Shown piece by piece: positions 49,672 through 61,075 of a stretch of 64,000 nucleotides of DNA; within the stretch, counting starts at the first letter, position 1; each line of letters opens with the position of its first letter. The notes beneath the pieces were generated by a model, which saw nothing but the letters and a program-made list of their open reading frames with translations, did no database searches and was not told where the DNA came from. The position numbers and the translations under genes were made by a program. Origin of the DNA: Paragorgia papillata (lineage: Eukaryota; Cnidaria; Anthozoa; Scleralcyonacea; Coralliidae); NCBI GenBank assembly GCA_035771165.1, contig JAWNZC010000419.1, positions 4,629,501 through 4,693,500 of the forward strand. The letters are read 5' to 3'.

Positions 49672-52621
49672 CGATAGCTCATTATGCACGTACGACCTGA
49701 AAATCGGTTAATTTGCATATCAAACAAACTAAAATATCTCAAGAACAAAGCAAGCAAACGAAAACCTGCAAAAGATGTTACTCTATAATTTGAAGTGTTC
49801 TTTCATATAAGACAAACTTTCGTTCAGTTCATATATAGGCACTTCAATTTATTAACAGCGCGAAAACTATATAACAGACCCTCTTGAAATTTTCATCAGT
49901 GAATGCTTTTGCCATGCTCCTCTGTTCATTAAGAAGAAAGAATACTTTAAGGGGGGTGAAATACCAGCCGTTGCGAAACAAAGAGAATAAATAATTTTTC
50001 GTCCTGTAATCTCAACAGCGTCCTCCGACGTTCTTTATACAACGCCACTTAGAGCATTTTCACGTCTTCAGAACGACGTCAAGGCGCCAAAAGGTGTATA
50101 GAACTGTTGCTTGAGATTTACTTCAATGCTGACACTACAATCATTTTAGCAGTACTGGGGCGTTTTAATATGAAAGTCATTAAACTAGCTTCAAATATCT
50201 AATATAACAGTGAGTTAGACGCGACCTTTTTTAATACAAAAATTTATGTTGCTTTTTAACCACCGTCGTCGTCCTAGATATCGTAAAGTCCCTATTTGCT
50301 AGCATGGAGCGCCTTGAGCGGTGACGTCAGACCTAGGTACCAGTCTCATCATATACGCAATGGCCCTTAACAACAGAAATGCCAACAAATATAGTTTTTC
50401 ACTTTATAAACACTTACGGAGATAATCTCGTGAAGCTGTTACTTAATTGTTTTGAAGAAATTAGATACTATAGTGACACGAAGTATGCTTATTACATATA
50501 TATATAGAGCGTCAGTTTAATGATAATGTTTAACTCTTAAGTTGATTGTTTCACAACATGGTTTGTATATCGGAGGAAGAAATTAGTGATACAAATTAAA
50601 ATTAAGCAAACTTTCATCTTTTAAGATACTAGCTATATCAAACACTCGGTTATACGAAAGAGTGTTTTATCAAGAAACAAATACAATTACTTAAACTTAA
50701 CAATCGTATATAGAAGTTGTTCCGTGATATTTCTGTTTATCTTGTTGAAGATTGTTGACGAATCTCTTCAATTTCGTCCTTGGTTAGTGAAATGTCTTCT
50801 CCTACTATTTGAAAATACGACCACGCTTCCATTTCGTATTTCTTCTTCATTTCAATCATTGCTTGCTGTAGAGCAACGCACACGGAGACTCCTTGGATGA
50901 CTTTCTCATAGAACAGCTTCATAAATTCCATGGTTTCTGCGTCTAAGATTCTGCAAAGCGACACCAAAACTGAACGTGCGCCAGCTCCTAGGAAAGATCT
51001 TGCAATACCGACAACACCCTCAGCGGATATTTGACCACGGCCACTGTGACAACAGCTCAAGACTACGAGACGAGCTTTGAGAGTGCACTCGACAACATCT
51101 TCAGCCGTTAGAAGATAATGTTCTTCGCTTGGTGGTTTCGGTGCTCCTTTGTTTGGTGCGAGGAATATGTCGGCGTAATCCATGTGCCCATGTGCAGCGA
51201 TGTGAATGACACTTGCATCTTTCATGTTCTTCAGGACATTCTCCTTCGTGGCGTTTTCATCCAACAATGGCTTCGCGTTGAAATATTTACTGCATTCTTT
51301 AGTTTCGACTTTGGCGTTAGCAAGTTGAGGTATCCATTCAAGTACGTCGTCAAATTTTACTTCCCCAACGATTGGATTTCCAACAAAAAGGGCCGGTCCG
51401 ATCTTTGGTGAGGGCTTCGACAAGCTTGCATTAACAACATGTAACGCTGGGGTGAACTGTAGGCTGTATCTGTCACACAGATGTTCTTTCTTTGAGTCAA
51501 GTAAAGCAGAAAATGGTACCTTGAATAGCGAGCCTTCTGGGACGACTAGAATCTTTGAGCCAACCAGATATTCTTCGATAGGTGAAATATACACTGAATA
51601 TAATTTCTCTAAACTTGTTTGAAATGTGTTCTGCCCTGGTGGAGGCCCTCGAAAGTTAGTACCAATTTTTACTCGACTTTGAGTAAAATTTGCTCTTTCC
51701 AACGAATACCATCCAACTACTTTTTCCGTATCTTTTTCGTTTTCTTCACTGCTCTTCTGAAGAGAATTACAAAAGACGTGCGGATTTGTAGCTGAGCTAT
51801 CCAAGTTGTATCTTCCTTTCAAAGACTTCAAGACCGAGATTTTTGGGTCACACTTTATTGTTTCCGAGCTTGTCTTGTCAATTCTCGTGAGATTTTCAAC
51901 TCTTTCTTCTAAATCTCGGGTGAAGTTATTCTCGCGGTCATCTTTGTTACCAGTGAAAGGAAGATCAAGATGGTTTTTCTTCGCATTTCCACCGAAGCTG
52001 CACGCTTCTGCTGGCTCTAGACTATGCATGGAGACATTTTTTTGCAAATTTCGCGTCACATATTCTTCTATCCCACGATTTATGGTCGCCCCATAGGTTT
52101 TCGTCGACATACCGTTCGCTGTTGTCCATGTCTTGTGGAAAACACCTTTTCTTGAAATAACCCATACGTGTAGATTATGTTGCAGATCAAACGTGTAGGA
52201 AATAACATTTTCATCTTGCATCAGACAAATCACCCGGGACAAAGCAATGTCAAGGAATGCTTCGTTTGTTTTCAAACAAGGATCGTCGGCAATTGCTTGG
52301 ATTGCAATGGTGAAATTCTCATCAAGGAGAGGATCTGTGACAACGTCCGCGCACTTTCTTGTTAGGTCGTAAAGAGCTTTCGCTTTCCCACTGTCCGAGA
52401 CCAACAAGGCCGATTTGACTTGCTTCAGATTTAAAAGACTATAGAGTAATATCTTATGGACTTTAGCAAATAGATTCGAGATGGTCGTATTTAATTCATC
52501 TTCATATACTGCAGAACGGCGAATCTTCTGGTAGCTTAAAATTGACTTAGCAAGGAGTGAAGAAGCTAATCTGTGATCATTTCTCAGTTGGTATGAAATT
52601 CCAAGATTGCTTTGTGCATTG
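49672..52621. repeat. CHAT tandem unit 3 (parental exon side)
   Basis: Starts at the same GATAGCTCATTATGCACG and carries the full-length CHAT exon, which continues past the breakpoint seen in copies 1 and 2 (CTCGC|GGTCATC instead of CTCGC|TATTCTC). Confidence 0.85.
50737..52621 (-). CDS. TPR-CHAT protein, CHAT half (TTC28-like)
   Basis: The 3' half of a TPR-CHAT gene whose TPR half is at 56776-58329. The open frame at 52629-50737 (630 codons) starts only because frame is open into the transposon end; the true start is upstream. It begins with the end of the last TPR (NAQSNLGISYQLRNDHRLAS), then a linker helix (SALLVSDSGKAKALYDLTRK), a less conserved middle, and the CHAT domain with ILVVPEGSLFKVPFSALL, VIHIAAHGHMDYADIF (His about 480 of the frame) and LSCCHSGRGQISAEGVVGIA (Cys about 526-527). 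CHAT domains are caspase/separase-like cysteine protease folds, and the His/Cys pair looks intact. The substrate is unknown. It is separated from its TPR half by a CACTA-like insertion, so the locus may be inactive unless the insertion is spliced. Confidence 0.88.
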
Positions 52622-53571
52622 CACAGCAAAAAATCAATTTCTTATTTTAAGAAAAAAAATCTTAAAACAAGATATTTTTTCTTGAAATAAGAAATTTTGG
52701 ATTGGGAGTATAGCAAGACTTTTTTTCTTGTTAAGAAATTTCTTAAAACAAGAAAAATTATTTTCTTGTTTTAAGAATATTATTTTCTTATTTTAAGAAA
52801 AATTTACTTATTTTAAGAATTTTTTTCTTAAAATAAGAAGTTTTAATGAGAAGAATTATTTCGTTGTAAGAAAAAGTTTCTCAAAACAAGAAAATGAAAA
52901 CAATTTTTCTTGTTTTAGGAAATATTTTCTTATTTTTAAGAAATATTTTCTTGTTTTAAGAAAATTATTTCTTATTTTAAGAAAAATTTACTTATTTTAA
53001 GAATTTTTTTCTTAAAATAAGAAGTTTTAATGAGAAGAATTATTTTGTTGTAAGAAAAAGTTTCTCAAAACAAGAAAATGAAAACAAATTTTCTTGTTTT
53101 AGGAAATATTTTCTTATTTTTAAGAAATATTTTCTTGTTTTAAGAAAATTATTTCTTATTTTAAGAAAAATTTACTTATTTCAAGATTTTTTTTTCTTGA
53201 AAGAAGAAATTTTGGATTGGGAGAATAGTAAGAAATTTTTCATATAAAGAAAATATTTCTTGAAACAAGAACTTGTTTTAAGAAATATTTTCTCATTTTT
53301 AGGATTTTATATACTCTATAAATAGAAGTATAATAATATTCCTAAAAAGAATAAACATTAAAATAAATATTTAACTAGTACTAACATTGTATATAATAGA
53401 AATAAGAAAACAATATGAATTCAATTTAAAAAGCATGTATTTATTTTTTATATGTACTGTAATCTTTTATTACTATCTATAAATGAATATAATTATATAG
53501 TCATGCAGACTATAGCACTGCCAGAGCAATATCATTCGGTACTTTATTGTCTCCACAAATGATGGACTGTG

Positions 53572-53775
53572 TTAAGTTAATCCATGCTTCGGGTAATCAA
53601 AGTTCAATAAATAAAATAAGGCCATGTAACCAACTGCCACCTCCTTAATGTTGCTGACCTCTGTCTTGAACAAAATTATTTTGCCCACAATGACGTAAAC
53701 CATGTCTTTGTCAACTACCATGATTGGGACATTTCCAGACTGTTTTAACATCCAACCATCTGGATCTTCATAATC
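53572..53775 (-). pseudogene. Exon-like remnant in CACTA cargo, last exon
   Basis: Acceptor TTTTTTTTAAG, then 67 codons: DYEDPDGWMLKQSGNVPIMV, IKEVAVGYMALFYLLNFDYP, KHGLT, TAA at 53572-53574. The LFYLLNFDYPK ending resembles the C-terminus of multicopy uncharacterised animal proteins of the SAMD3-like type (from memory, not verified). Confidence 0.6.
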
Positions 53776-54067
53776 CTTAAAAAAAATTTATTGTAATAAT
53801 TGCAGTATACTGTACTCTAAAGCATAGTTTCTCCTCTGTTGCTTTAACAACAGTTACTATTTTTAACATAATTAATTCTAGAATACATGCATACTGTATA
53901 TGGATCAGCAGAAACCATATGGATGCCTCAAGTTCAGACTGTTTCATAATGGCCACCTCTCTACAAACTGGGGCTTTGGAGACTTAGTCATCTAAGCAAC
54001 AGCCTCCCACCACTGAGAATCTGAGATCATGGGTTTGAGCCCTGAAAAGCCCCGAGGGGAGTGTTTT

Positions 54068-54068
54068 G

Positions 54069-54129
<61 letters not shown>

Positions 54130-54208
54130 TAATTGATGAAATTCATTCAGATTGTTCCAAGCTACACTGATGAGCTGTTGTACAGCGAAACACCGTGTCT
54201 ATAGATTG

Positions 54209-54240
<32 letters not shown>
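54068..54240. repeat. (AT)n runs around dispersed family L
   Basis: (AT)n at 54076-54125 and 54211-54241 flank a block starting AATTGATGAAATTCATTCAG, then GATGAGCTGTTGTACAGCGA and AACACCGTGTCT. The same block is at 59820-59900, also next to (AT)n. Confidence 0.8.
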
Positions 54241-54255
<15 letters not shown>

Positions 54256-54283
54256 CATACATACATACATACATACATAAATA

Positions 54284-54526
54284 CAGTGGTTGGCACCCAA
54301 GCGTGTACACCGCCAATCAAAACATGTTTTATGTCAAAGTTAAATGTTTACCTAATGCAAACGTATTAGGTTTTCATTCGATACATTCGAACCAATGCAT
54401 TATTGTCACATGAATGTGCCCTTAGCCAATCACGTCTCGCTGGTGTTGATTTCAAAACAGTTAACTTTGGCTTAAATTTAGAACATGTTTTGACGGGCGG
54501 TGTACACGCTTAGGTGCCAGCGACTG
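54284..54526. mobile_element. Tc1/mariner-like MITE, 243 bp
   Basis: CAGTGGTTGGCACCCAAGCG, then TGTACACCGCC, and the inverse at the right. Flanked by TA (54282-54283, 54527-54528). Non-coding. Nested in the CACTA-like element. Confidence 0.8.
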
Positions 54527-54549
54527 TATATATACACACACACACATAT

Positions 54550-54604
<55 letters not shown>

Positions 54605-54676
54605 ATATATTCATTCATTGATTAGCCAGCCTAAGCAGCAATAGTGTTATCAAACAGTGTTAAATCATGCACCAAC

Positions 54677-54892
54677 CTCAACATGGTCAGCAAAGCAAGG
54701 ATACACATCCAGGAGCTCTTTGCATCTATCGGTGGCTGGAATCATTTTCAACCAATCTCTTCTAGCAGTAAATTCTTTGGTTGAGATTTATAACTGCTGG
54801 GTTTGGACAATTCTTCCCCATTTCTATTTGTATGGCTTTAAAATGATGTTCCATTATACCTGCATCTTCAAGATGATCTTTATCAATACCCT
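54677..54892 (-). pseudogene. Exon-like remnant in CACTA cargo, middle exon
   Basis: Acceptor ACTGTAG at 54893-54899 and donor GAG|GTTGGT. The first part reads GIDKDHLEDAGIMEHHFKAI, then QIEMGKNCPNP. After an internal shift (stop TAG in the first frame) it continues as KEFTARRDWLKMIPATDRCK, then ELLDVYPCFADHVE. So coding-like but frameshifted. Confidence 0.6.
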
Positions 54893-54984
54893 CTACAGTA
54901 TGAAAAAATATAATAAAATGAATTAACAATAAATTAAAACAGATTAAAACAAAAATATGAATTGCCAATAATTATAATAATTAA

Positions 54985-55205
54985 CCCTTTAACACCCAAG
55001 AGTTCCTTTAGTATTTTACTCTGGCTAAGACCACACAATTTTACTTCTCAATAGGAAACCTTCTGGGTTATAAAGGGTTTAAGAAACCATCTTCATTAAC
55101 CCTTTCACACCCAGGAGTGCCTTTAGTATTTTACACTGGCTAACACCAGATGATTTACACCAGATGACTTTACTCATCAATAGGAAACCATTAAAGTATA
55201 CAGTT
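54985..55205. repeat. Family G short repeats, two copies
   Basis: AACCCTTTAACACCCAAGAG, then TTTAGTATTTTACTCTGGCT, and a second copy from 55099 (AACCCTTTCACACCCAGGAG). Related to 19839-20046. Confidence 0.7.
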
Positions 55206-55669
55206 GTTTCAGTTAAGAATGGGTTAAATTAATAAAAAAAATAACTACAAAATAAGGTGAAGGAGAAATGGTGAAAACTAGTGAAATTAGCACAAGCACC
55301 ATGATGTACGCAAACAACTAAGAACTTCATGGTCAACTGAACTCCTACAGAAAAGTGGTTTTCATATTATTATGGGACTCAAGGGGAATCAATAGTGTTA
55401 ATACATTCAGATATGGCGCACTTTTGCTCTTAAGCCCCTTTTAACCAGTAAAGTTCGTAAACAATTAACTCCTCATAAACAATTAACATAATTTTTAGAT
55501 ATTATTATTTATATACACGTTAGCACAATGAAAAAACATATAAAAAGGATAAGAAAAGCATCACGTCTCAAATCGTAGAATAGATTTGCCACGCGAGAAC
55601 TGGGAACAGTGGGAAGCATATTAACAATAGCTTGCAAACAATTTTAATAGGTTGTGTGAAACATCTTAC

Positions 55670-55760
55670 CTTCTAATATTTCTCCCAAATCTTCATCTAT
55701 AACGGCAATCTTTGAAAAGTAAAGAACCTCTTCGTGAATCCATCATAAAATAGGCTTTTC
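55670..55760 (-). pseudogene. Exon-like remnant in CACTA cargo, upstream exon
   Basis: VLYFSKIAVIDEDLGEILE then donor GAAG|GTAAGA. The phase fits the acceptor at 54892 (GAA G|AG GGT). The 5' limit is uncertain. Confidence 0.45.
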
Positions 55761-56775
55761 TTCAACTCGAACAACATCAGAACGCCTCGTGACAAACTAG
55801 TACTGAATTCCGGAAAGCGAGGCTGCAATGTCGTAAAAAAGGCATCACGGGATATTCTCGCGCAATTCTCGCGCTTTTCTCGCGTAATTCTAGCGCTTTT
55901 CTTCGTACGATTTCTCTTGTCACTTTCGACATTGGAGCAACCACTTTTTCATATTTTAATAATAGTATTATCTTAATATTTTAAATCATGGTCTTAAACA
56001 TTTAGCAATAAATTGTTAAGCCGGCTTTCCACTGGATAATTTTTAGTAAAGTTGTTTTTGTCAAATATACAAATAAAATTTTTCTTATTGTAAGCCATTC
56101 TGCAATTATGCAGGAAAAAGTTTCTTATTCTCCAAATTTTTGTGCTATATTATACTCTATATAAATGGGAAGACATTTCATATTTTAAAAAGTATTATTG
56201 TCATTAGAAAAATTTTCTTGTCATAAGAAGGTTCTTGTCATAAGAAAAAATTTCTTGTCATAAGAAAACTTTCTTGTCATAAGAAAAAATTTCTTGTCAT
56301 AAGAAAAAGATTCTTATAAAAAATCTTATCATTAGAAAAATTTCCTTGTCATAAGAAATCAGTTTAAATGTCAATTTTTTTACCCAATATATATATAGTA
56401 CGAACAAAATTCTCATTGTTTTATTATACTCCAATAGCAAAACATTTCATGGTTATTAAAAAAAATTTCTTATGATAAGACAATTTTTCTTACCATAAGA
56501 AATATTTCTTACCATAAGAAATATTTTCTTACCATAAGAAATATTTTCTTACCATAAGAAATATTTTCTTACCATAAGAAATATTTTCTTGCCATAAGAA
56601 ATATTTTCTTACCATAAGAAATATTTTCTTACCATAAGACATGTTTCCTGATGATAAGAAACATTTTCTTATCTTAAGAAAATTTCTCTTGAATCGAGAA
56701 AATTTTTCTTGACTCAAGAAAATTTTTCTTGAATCAAGAAAATTTTTCTTGTTAAGAAAATGATTTTTTGCTGTG

Positions 56776-58329
56776 TGGCTACTCCATGTAGATCTTCGAG
56801 TTCTTCAGCAATCTCCAAGTGTTTACGTTGGTAGTCAATCGCCTTTTGGTATTCACCAATGTAGTTGTAGGAAAGTCCCATATTTGCGTGAGCTCTGCCT
56901 ATTCCTCTTTTGTCGCCAAGTTCTTCAGCAATCTTCAAGTCTTTGCGGTAGTAGTCAATTGATTTTTGGTATTCACCAATGTTCTTGTAGGAAAGTCCTA
57001 TATTTGCGCAAGCTCTGCCCATTTCTATTTTGTCGCCAAGTTCTTCAGCAATCTTCAAGTTTTGGCAATGGTAAGCAATTGCTTTTTGGTAATCACCAAT
57101 TCGTTTGTAAACAACTCCCATATTTCCGCAAGCTCTGCTTACTTGTCCTTTGTCGCCAAGTTCTTTGGCTATCTCCAAGTCCTTGCGATAGCAGTCAATT
57201 GCTTTTTGGTATTCGCTAATATTGTTGAATGCGTTTCCCATGTTTCCGTAAACTCTGCCTATTCTTCTTTTGTCACCAAGTTTTTTCGCAATCTCCAAGT
57301 CCTTGCTATAGCAGTCAATTGCTTTTTGGTATTTACTAATATTGTAGTATGCACTTCCCATATTTCCGTAAGTTCCACCTATTTTTTTTTTATCGCCAAG
57401 TTCTTTGGCAATCTCCAAATGCTTGCTATAGCAGTCAATTGCTTTTTGGTATTCACCGATGTTGTTGTATGCATTTCCCATATTTCCGTAGGCCCTGCCT
57501 ATTCCTTCTTGGTCGCCAAGTTCTTTGGCAATCTCCAAGTGCTTACTATAGCAGTCCATTGCTTTTTGGTGTTCACGAATGTAGTTATTTGCTTTCCCCA
57601 TATTTTCGTAAACTCTGCCTATTTCTCTTTTGTCGCCAAGTTCTTTGACAATCTCCAATTGTTTACGATGACAGTCAGTTGCCTTTTGGTATTCCCTAAT
57701 GTTGTAGTGGACATTTCCCATATAGCCGTATAGGCTCTGGCTATTCCTCTTTTGTCGCCAAGTTCTTCAGAGATCTTCATGTCTTTACGATGACAGTCCA
57801 TTGCCTTTTGGTGTTTGCCAATGTTGTTGTAGGCAACTCCCATATCGGCGTGAGCTTTGCCTATTCGTCGTTTGTCGCCAAGTTCTTCAGAAATCTCCAA
57901 GTGTTTACCATAGTATTCAATTGCCTTTTGGTATTCACCAATGCTGTTGTAGGCGAAACCCATAACTTCGAAAGCTCGTCGCTCTTCTACTTTGTCGCCT
58001 ACTTTCTTAGCAATGGCCAAGGCTTCACGAGAACATCCAATTGCCTTCCGGTATTCACCAGTCTTACAGTGAAAAACTGCCTGTTCGTATGCAATCTTCA
58101 AGTCCTTCCGATAATCGTCCATTGTCCTTTGGTTTTCTTTGATTTCATCTACGGCATTTTTCTTTTCTGCGTGACCAGTCTCGAATGCTTTACAGCTATG
58201 TTCAGATGTCCTAAGCAGATCAACAAAAATGTCTCGCCATTCTTCGTTTTCCTTATCTTTTTTTTCATCCTGTTTTTTTTTAGCGATATCAAGAGCATTC
58301 TGGAGATCTTCTATGGTGAATATATGCAT
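56776..58329 (-). CDS. TPR-CHAT protein, TPR half
   Basis: ATG at 58327-58329 (MHIFTIEDLQNALDIAKKKQ), a charged helical N-terminus of about 95 residues, then 11 TPR units of 40 residues. Example: YGNMGNAYNNIGEYQKAIDC, then YSKHLEIAKELGDK. A twelfth unit is completed by the CHAT half (NAQSNLGISYQ). TPRs form a superhelical scaffold for protein binding. The frame breaks once: two extra bases (TA) at about 57731-57732 separate RGIARA from YGYMGNVHYNI. Dropping them gives an uninterrupted run to DLHGVA, where the CACTA-like element begins. The TA could be a real mutation or a sequence error. The + strand frames at 56773-58389 are antisense shadows. Confidence 0.85.
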
Positions 58330-58364
58330 GTTTTTAGCTTACTAGTTTATCTTTTCTGCTACAT

Positions 58365-58500
58365 GTTTATACAGTCCGTGCTTATGTAGAAAGTTTGTGT
58401 TTATATAGTTCGTGTTTATAAAGTTTGTGTTTAAAAAGTTGGTGTTTATATAGTTCGTGTTTATATGGTTCGTCAGTGTTTATACAGATCGTCGGTTAAT
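58365..58500. repeat. About 16-20-bp tandem repeat upstream of the TPR ATG
   Basis: Repeats of GTGTTTATATAGTTC with variants, about 7 units, starting about 35 bases upstream of the start codon. It lies in the likely 5' UTR or promoter. Confidence 0.75.
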
Positions 58501-58694
58501 ATCCGATGCTATAGTTTTTTTTCTCGAGTCGCACTTTCTTGCCCACGGATTTCTGTCAGTTTTCTAAAAAGAAGCAATAAAAAAAATACAATATACACCT
58601 TAATAAAATATTTTTCTCTCTCTCTCTCAACGTCAGGCTGCATATCGCGCGCAAAACTGCATATTTTCACAACTTACTTCCGGTAGTATTCGTG

Positions 58695-58860
58695 TAATAT
58701 ATCAACAACGAGTTTGAGTGTTTCATCAAGGGATCCAAACACGAGAAAACATGATCAGATGAAAGCACGAGGCCGAAGGCCGAGTGGTTTTATTGTCTTC
58801 GAGTGTTTGGATTCGCCTGATGAAACACGATAAACGAGTTGTTGATATGGCATCTCAATC
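58695..58860. repeat. Palindrome with GTGTTTCATCA arms
   Basis: TCAACAACGAGTTTGAGTGT, then TTCATCA, mirrors TGATGAAACACGATAAACGA, then GTTGTTGA, around GAGGCCGAAGGCCGAG. Related to family E. Confidence 0.65.
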
Positions 58861-59535
58861 GAGCGATTTCAATTGGAAAATGCAATTAAAATAAACCCTC
58901 ATGAGATTTTATTCATGAGTGTGTGTAACAATTATTTATACAGCAACTTGTTTATTTTGCGTAGATAATTAAGATCTTAAGAATTAGATGAACACCGGTT
59001 TTCATCTAATATCTTGGGTTTTACTGGAGTATCCAACTTCAATCAGGTGATTGAATGAACTATTGTAATTGGCTGATTACCTCATGAATTATTAATGAGT
59101 TTGAGATGCGTCCGGTGAAACACGTTGCTTGCTCGAAGTTGCAATATTGCAAGTCCTTTCGCTTTTGAACAGCTTTGTTTTGGTGAAGGTGTTCTTGGAC
59201 AATGTTGGTAGATTTTGAACGACGGGTGACTTTTTTGCATAATGAACTCGTCTCTCGTGAAATGTTAGCGTTAGATCTTATGACTCGTGGTTCGCTGGCC
59301 AGGAAGTCCTTTCAACTAATTTTCTTAATGATTGCATGTAGATCATGATGATAGCGGATCGTGTCATGAGGGATTCCTCCATACATGTCCAATACTGATG
59401 AGTCGTACCAATCGTGAAATTCATTACTTGATACCACGTGCGGCCAATTTGCCAGTAAACAGTAGGCCTATACATTCCTCAATTTGTCCAAGTGGTCGAA
59501 TTGTAACAAATCGTACCATTCGTAACACGATATTC
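58860..59535. other. Intergenic, no feature recognised
   Basis: AT-rich DNA without recognisable exon or repeat end, apart from short matches to family E (CTCATGAATTATTAATGAGT). Confidence 0.4.
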
Positions 59536-59553
59536 TATTACTGCATATGTCTC

Positions 59554-59655
<102 letters not shown>

Positions 59656-59819
59656 CACTCTGTGAAGTTGCCGTGGGTACCTATTAGCGATAATGCAAAC
59701 GCTCACTACCCTTGTGGAAGTTTGAGCACTTTGGGCCCATGCGCACTTCACGCTATCTGAATGTATTTCACCGATGCTTTCCCACATGCGGTTGTCACCG
59801 ACGATCGCATGTGTATAAG

Positions 59820-59898
59820 TAATTGGTGAAATTCATTCAGATTGTTCCAAGCTACACTGATGAGCTGTTGTACAGCGAAACACCGTGTCTGTAGATTG

Positions 59899-59928
<30 letters not shown>
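59820..59928. repeat. Dispersed family L, copy 2, with (AT)n
   Basis: AATTGGTGAAATTCATTCAG, then GATGAGCTGTTGTACAGCGA and AACACCGTGTCT, followed by (AT)n. Nearly identical to 54130-54210. Confidence 0.8.
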
Positions 59929-59929
<1 letters not shown>

Positions 59930-59996
59930 CTATAAGTGGGCTTACCTCAAATGTTGATGGTCGACCATCAACATTTGAGGTAAGCCAACTTATAGT
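59929..59996. repeat. Near-perfect 68-bp palindrome
   Basis: ACTATAAGTGGGCTTACCTC, then AAATGTTGATGGTC, is followed directly by its inverse with no loop and one mispaired position. Confidence 0.85.
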
Positions 59997-60140
59997 ATAT
60001 TCGCTCTATCTTTACGGTATTGAGCACTTTTCGATATTTCGCAAACAACACTTTGTTCGTTTGAATATATATATATATATACTGTAGAAGATGTTGTAAA
60101 AACCTTTGGCAGAGTGCTCGATGGGCATCCAAAGCATATT

Positions 60141-60331
60141 ATAGTTAAAGTTCAAAGACTCAACAGGTTTGATTAGACATTTTATTACTATTTAGTTTCG
60201 TGCCACAAATATTGTGTGGTACTCTTCAGATAAAATGGTCTAATAGAAGAGTACCACACAATATTTGTGGCACGAAACTAAATAGTAATAAAATGTCTAA
60301 TCAAACCTGTTGAGTCTTTAACTTTAACTAT
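60141..60331. repeat. Hairpin with about 80-bp arms
   Basis: TCAACAGGTTTGATTAGACA, then TTTTATTACTATTTAGTTTC, is repeated in inverse to 60331 around a 28-bp centre (TCTTCAGATAAAATGG...). The arms are almost identical. Confidence 0.85.
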
Positions 60332-60959
60332 ATATATATATATATATTATATATATTCTACATATATTCTACTTCATTCTACATAGAACCGACGCAGTAA
60401 GTGAATAATGTCATATGTTCTTAATATACTGTATGACGAGTTGTCACGACTCGACAAATTCGACGAATGGAACGACTCGACGGATTTTGAAGGTACAATT
60501 TCCATGTATACACATAATACACTCTAATTAGTCTATATGCACTTTACCAATATTACGAATCGTATGACTCGAATCTAAGCGACAGTATTGGACAACCCTC
60601 ATAAATGAATCGGTTGTAATAATACTTTAACCAAATCGCAATAACCTGTGGATCACGTCGATCGTTTCTGTTCAATAATACTGAATAATTATTAACATGC
60701 ACAAACTTACCGTTATGCCATGATCCTACACTAAAATCCAAATTTCTCTTTGAAGATCAGCAATTAAACAGACAACTTGTGTAATCTTGCTTTAAATGAA
60801 CAACCCAACGTTCCTAATCACAAAAACGATGTAAGGTTATTCCCTTGATCGATTATTAATCTTATGCAGCAATGTCGGACAAGCACAGCAGTCGATGCCA
60901 GCTGCTTTTCAATAGCCACGCAATTGGACGTCTATATTTTTATTTGTAAAGAATTAAGT

Positions 60960-61075
60960 AGAGTGCTGCGTAGGCAGTGTTTTATAGATAAAGCAAAGTG
61001 AAAAGGTGGTAAACTGCCGAGATTAATTTTGACAATAAAATACTAACGTTTCGAGCGGAGCCTTTATCAGACTAA
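60960..61075. repeat. Dispersed repeat family C
   Basis: AGAGTGCTGCGTAGGCAGTG, GTGGTAAACTGCCGAGATTA, TAACGTTTCGAGCGGAGCCT. Same order as 12428-12555. Confidence 0.7.

Larger units (their letters stand above)
52622..56775. mobile_element. CACTA/EnSpm-like element, 4154 bp, inside the TPR-CHAT exon
   Basis: The ends are CACAGCAAAAAATCA and TGATTTTTTGCTGTG, flanked by TG (52620-52621, 56776-56777). About 680 bp at each end is dense in TTCTTGTTTTAAGAAA or TTCTTACCATAAGAAA palindromes, typical of CACTA subterminal repeats. Deleting it with one TG turns the flanks into GGA GTA GCC AAT GCA CAA, joining the TPR and CHAT frames without a shift. No transposase frame was seen. It carries decayed exons on the - strand (53572-55760) and nested MITE, family G and (AT)n sequences. 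Confidence 0.8.

Noticed and set aside
52622..56775. Ordinary intron between TPR and CHAT coding parts
   Set aside because: The GT (GGA|GTAGCC) and AG (CACAAAG) choices tried at the edges do not keep frame, whereas removing the element with one TG does. Not fully excluded without RNA data.
56966..57733. 255-residue + strand frame
   Set aside because: Antisense of the regular TPR repeats; repeated antisense phrases copy the 120-bp TPR period.
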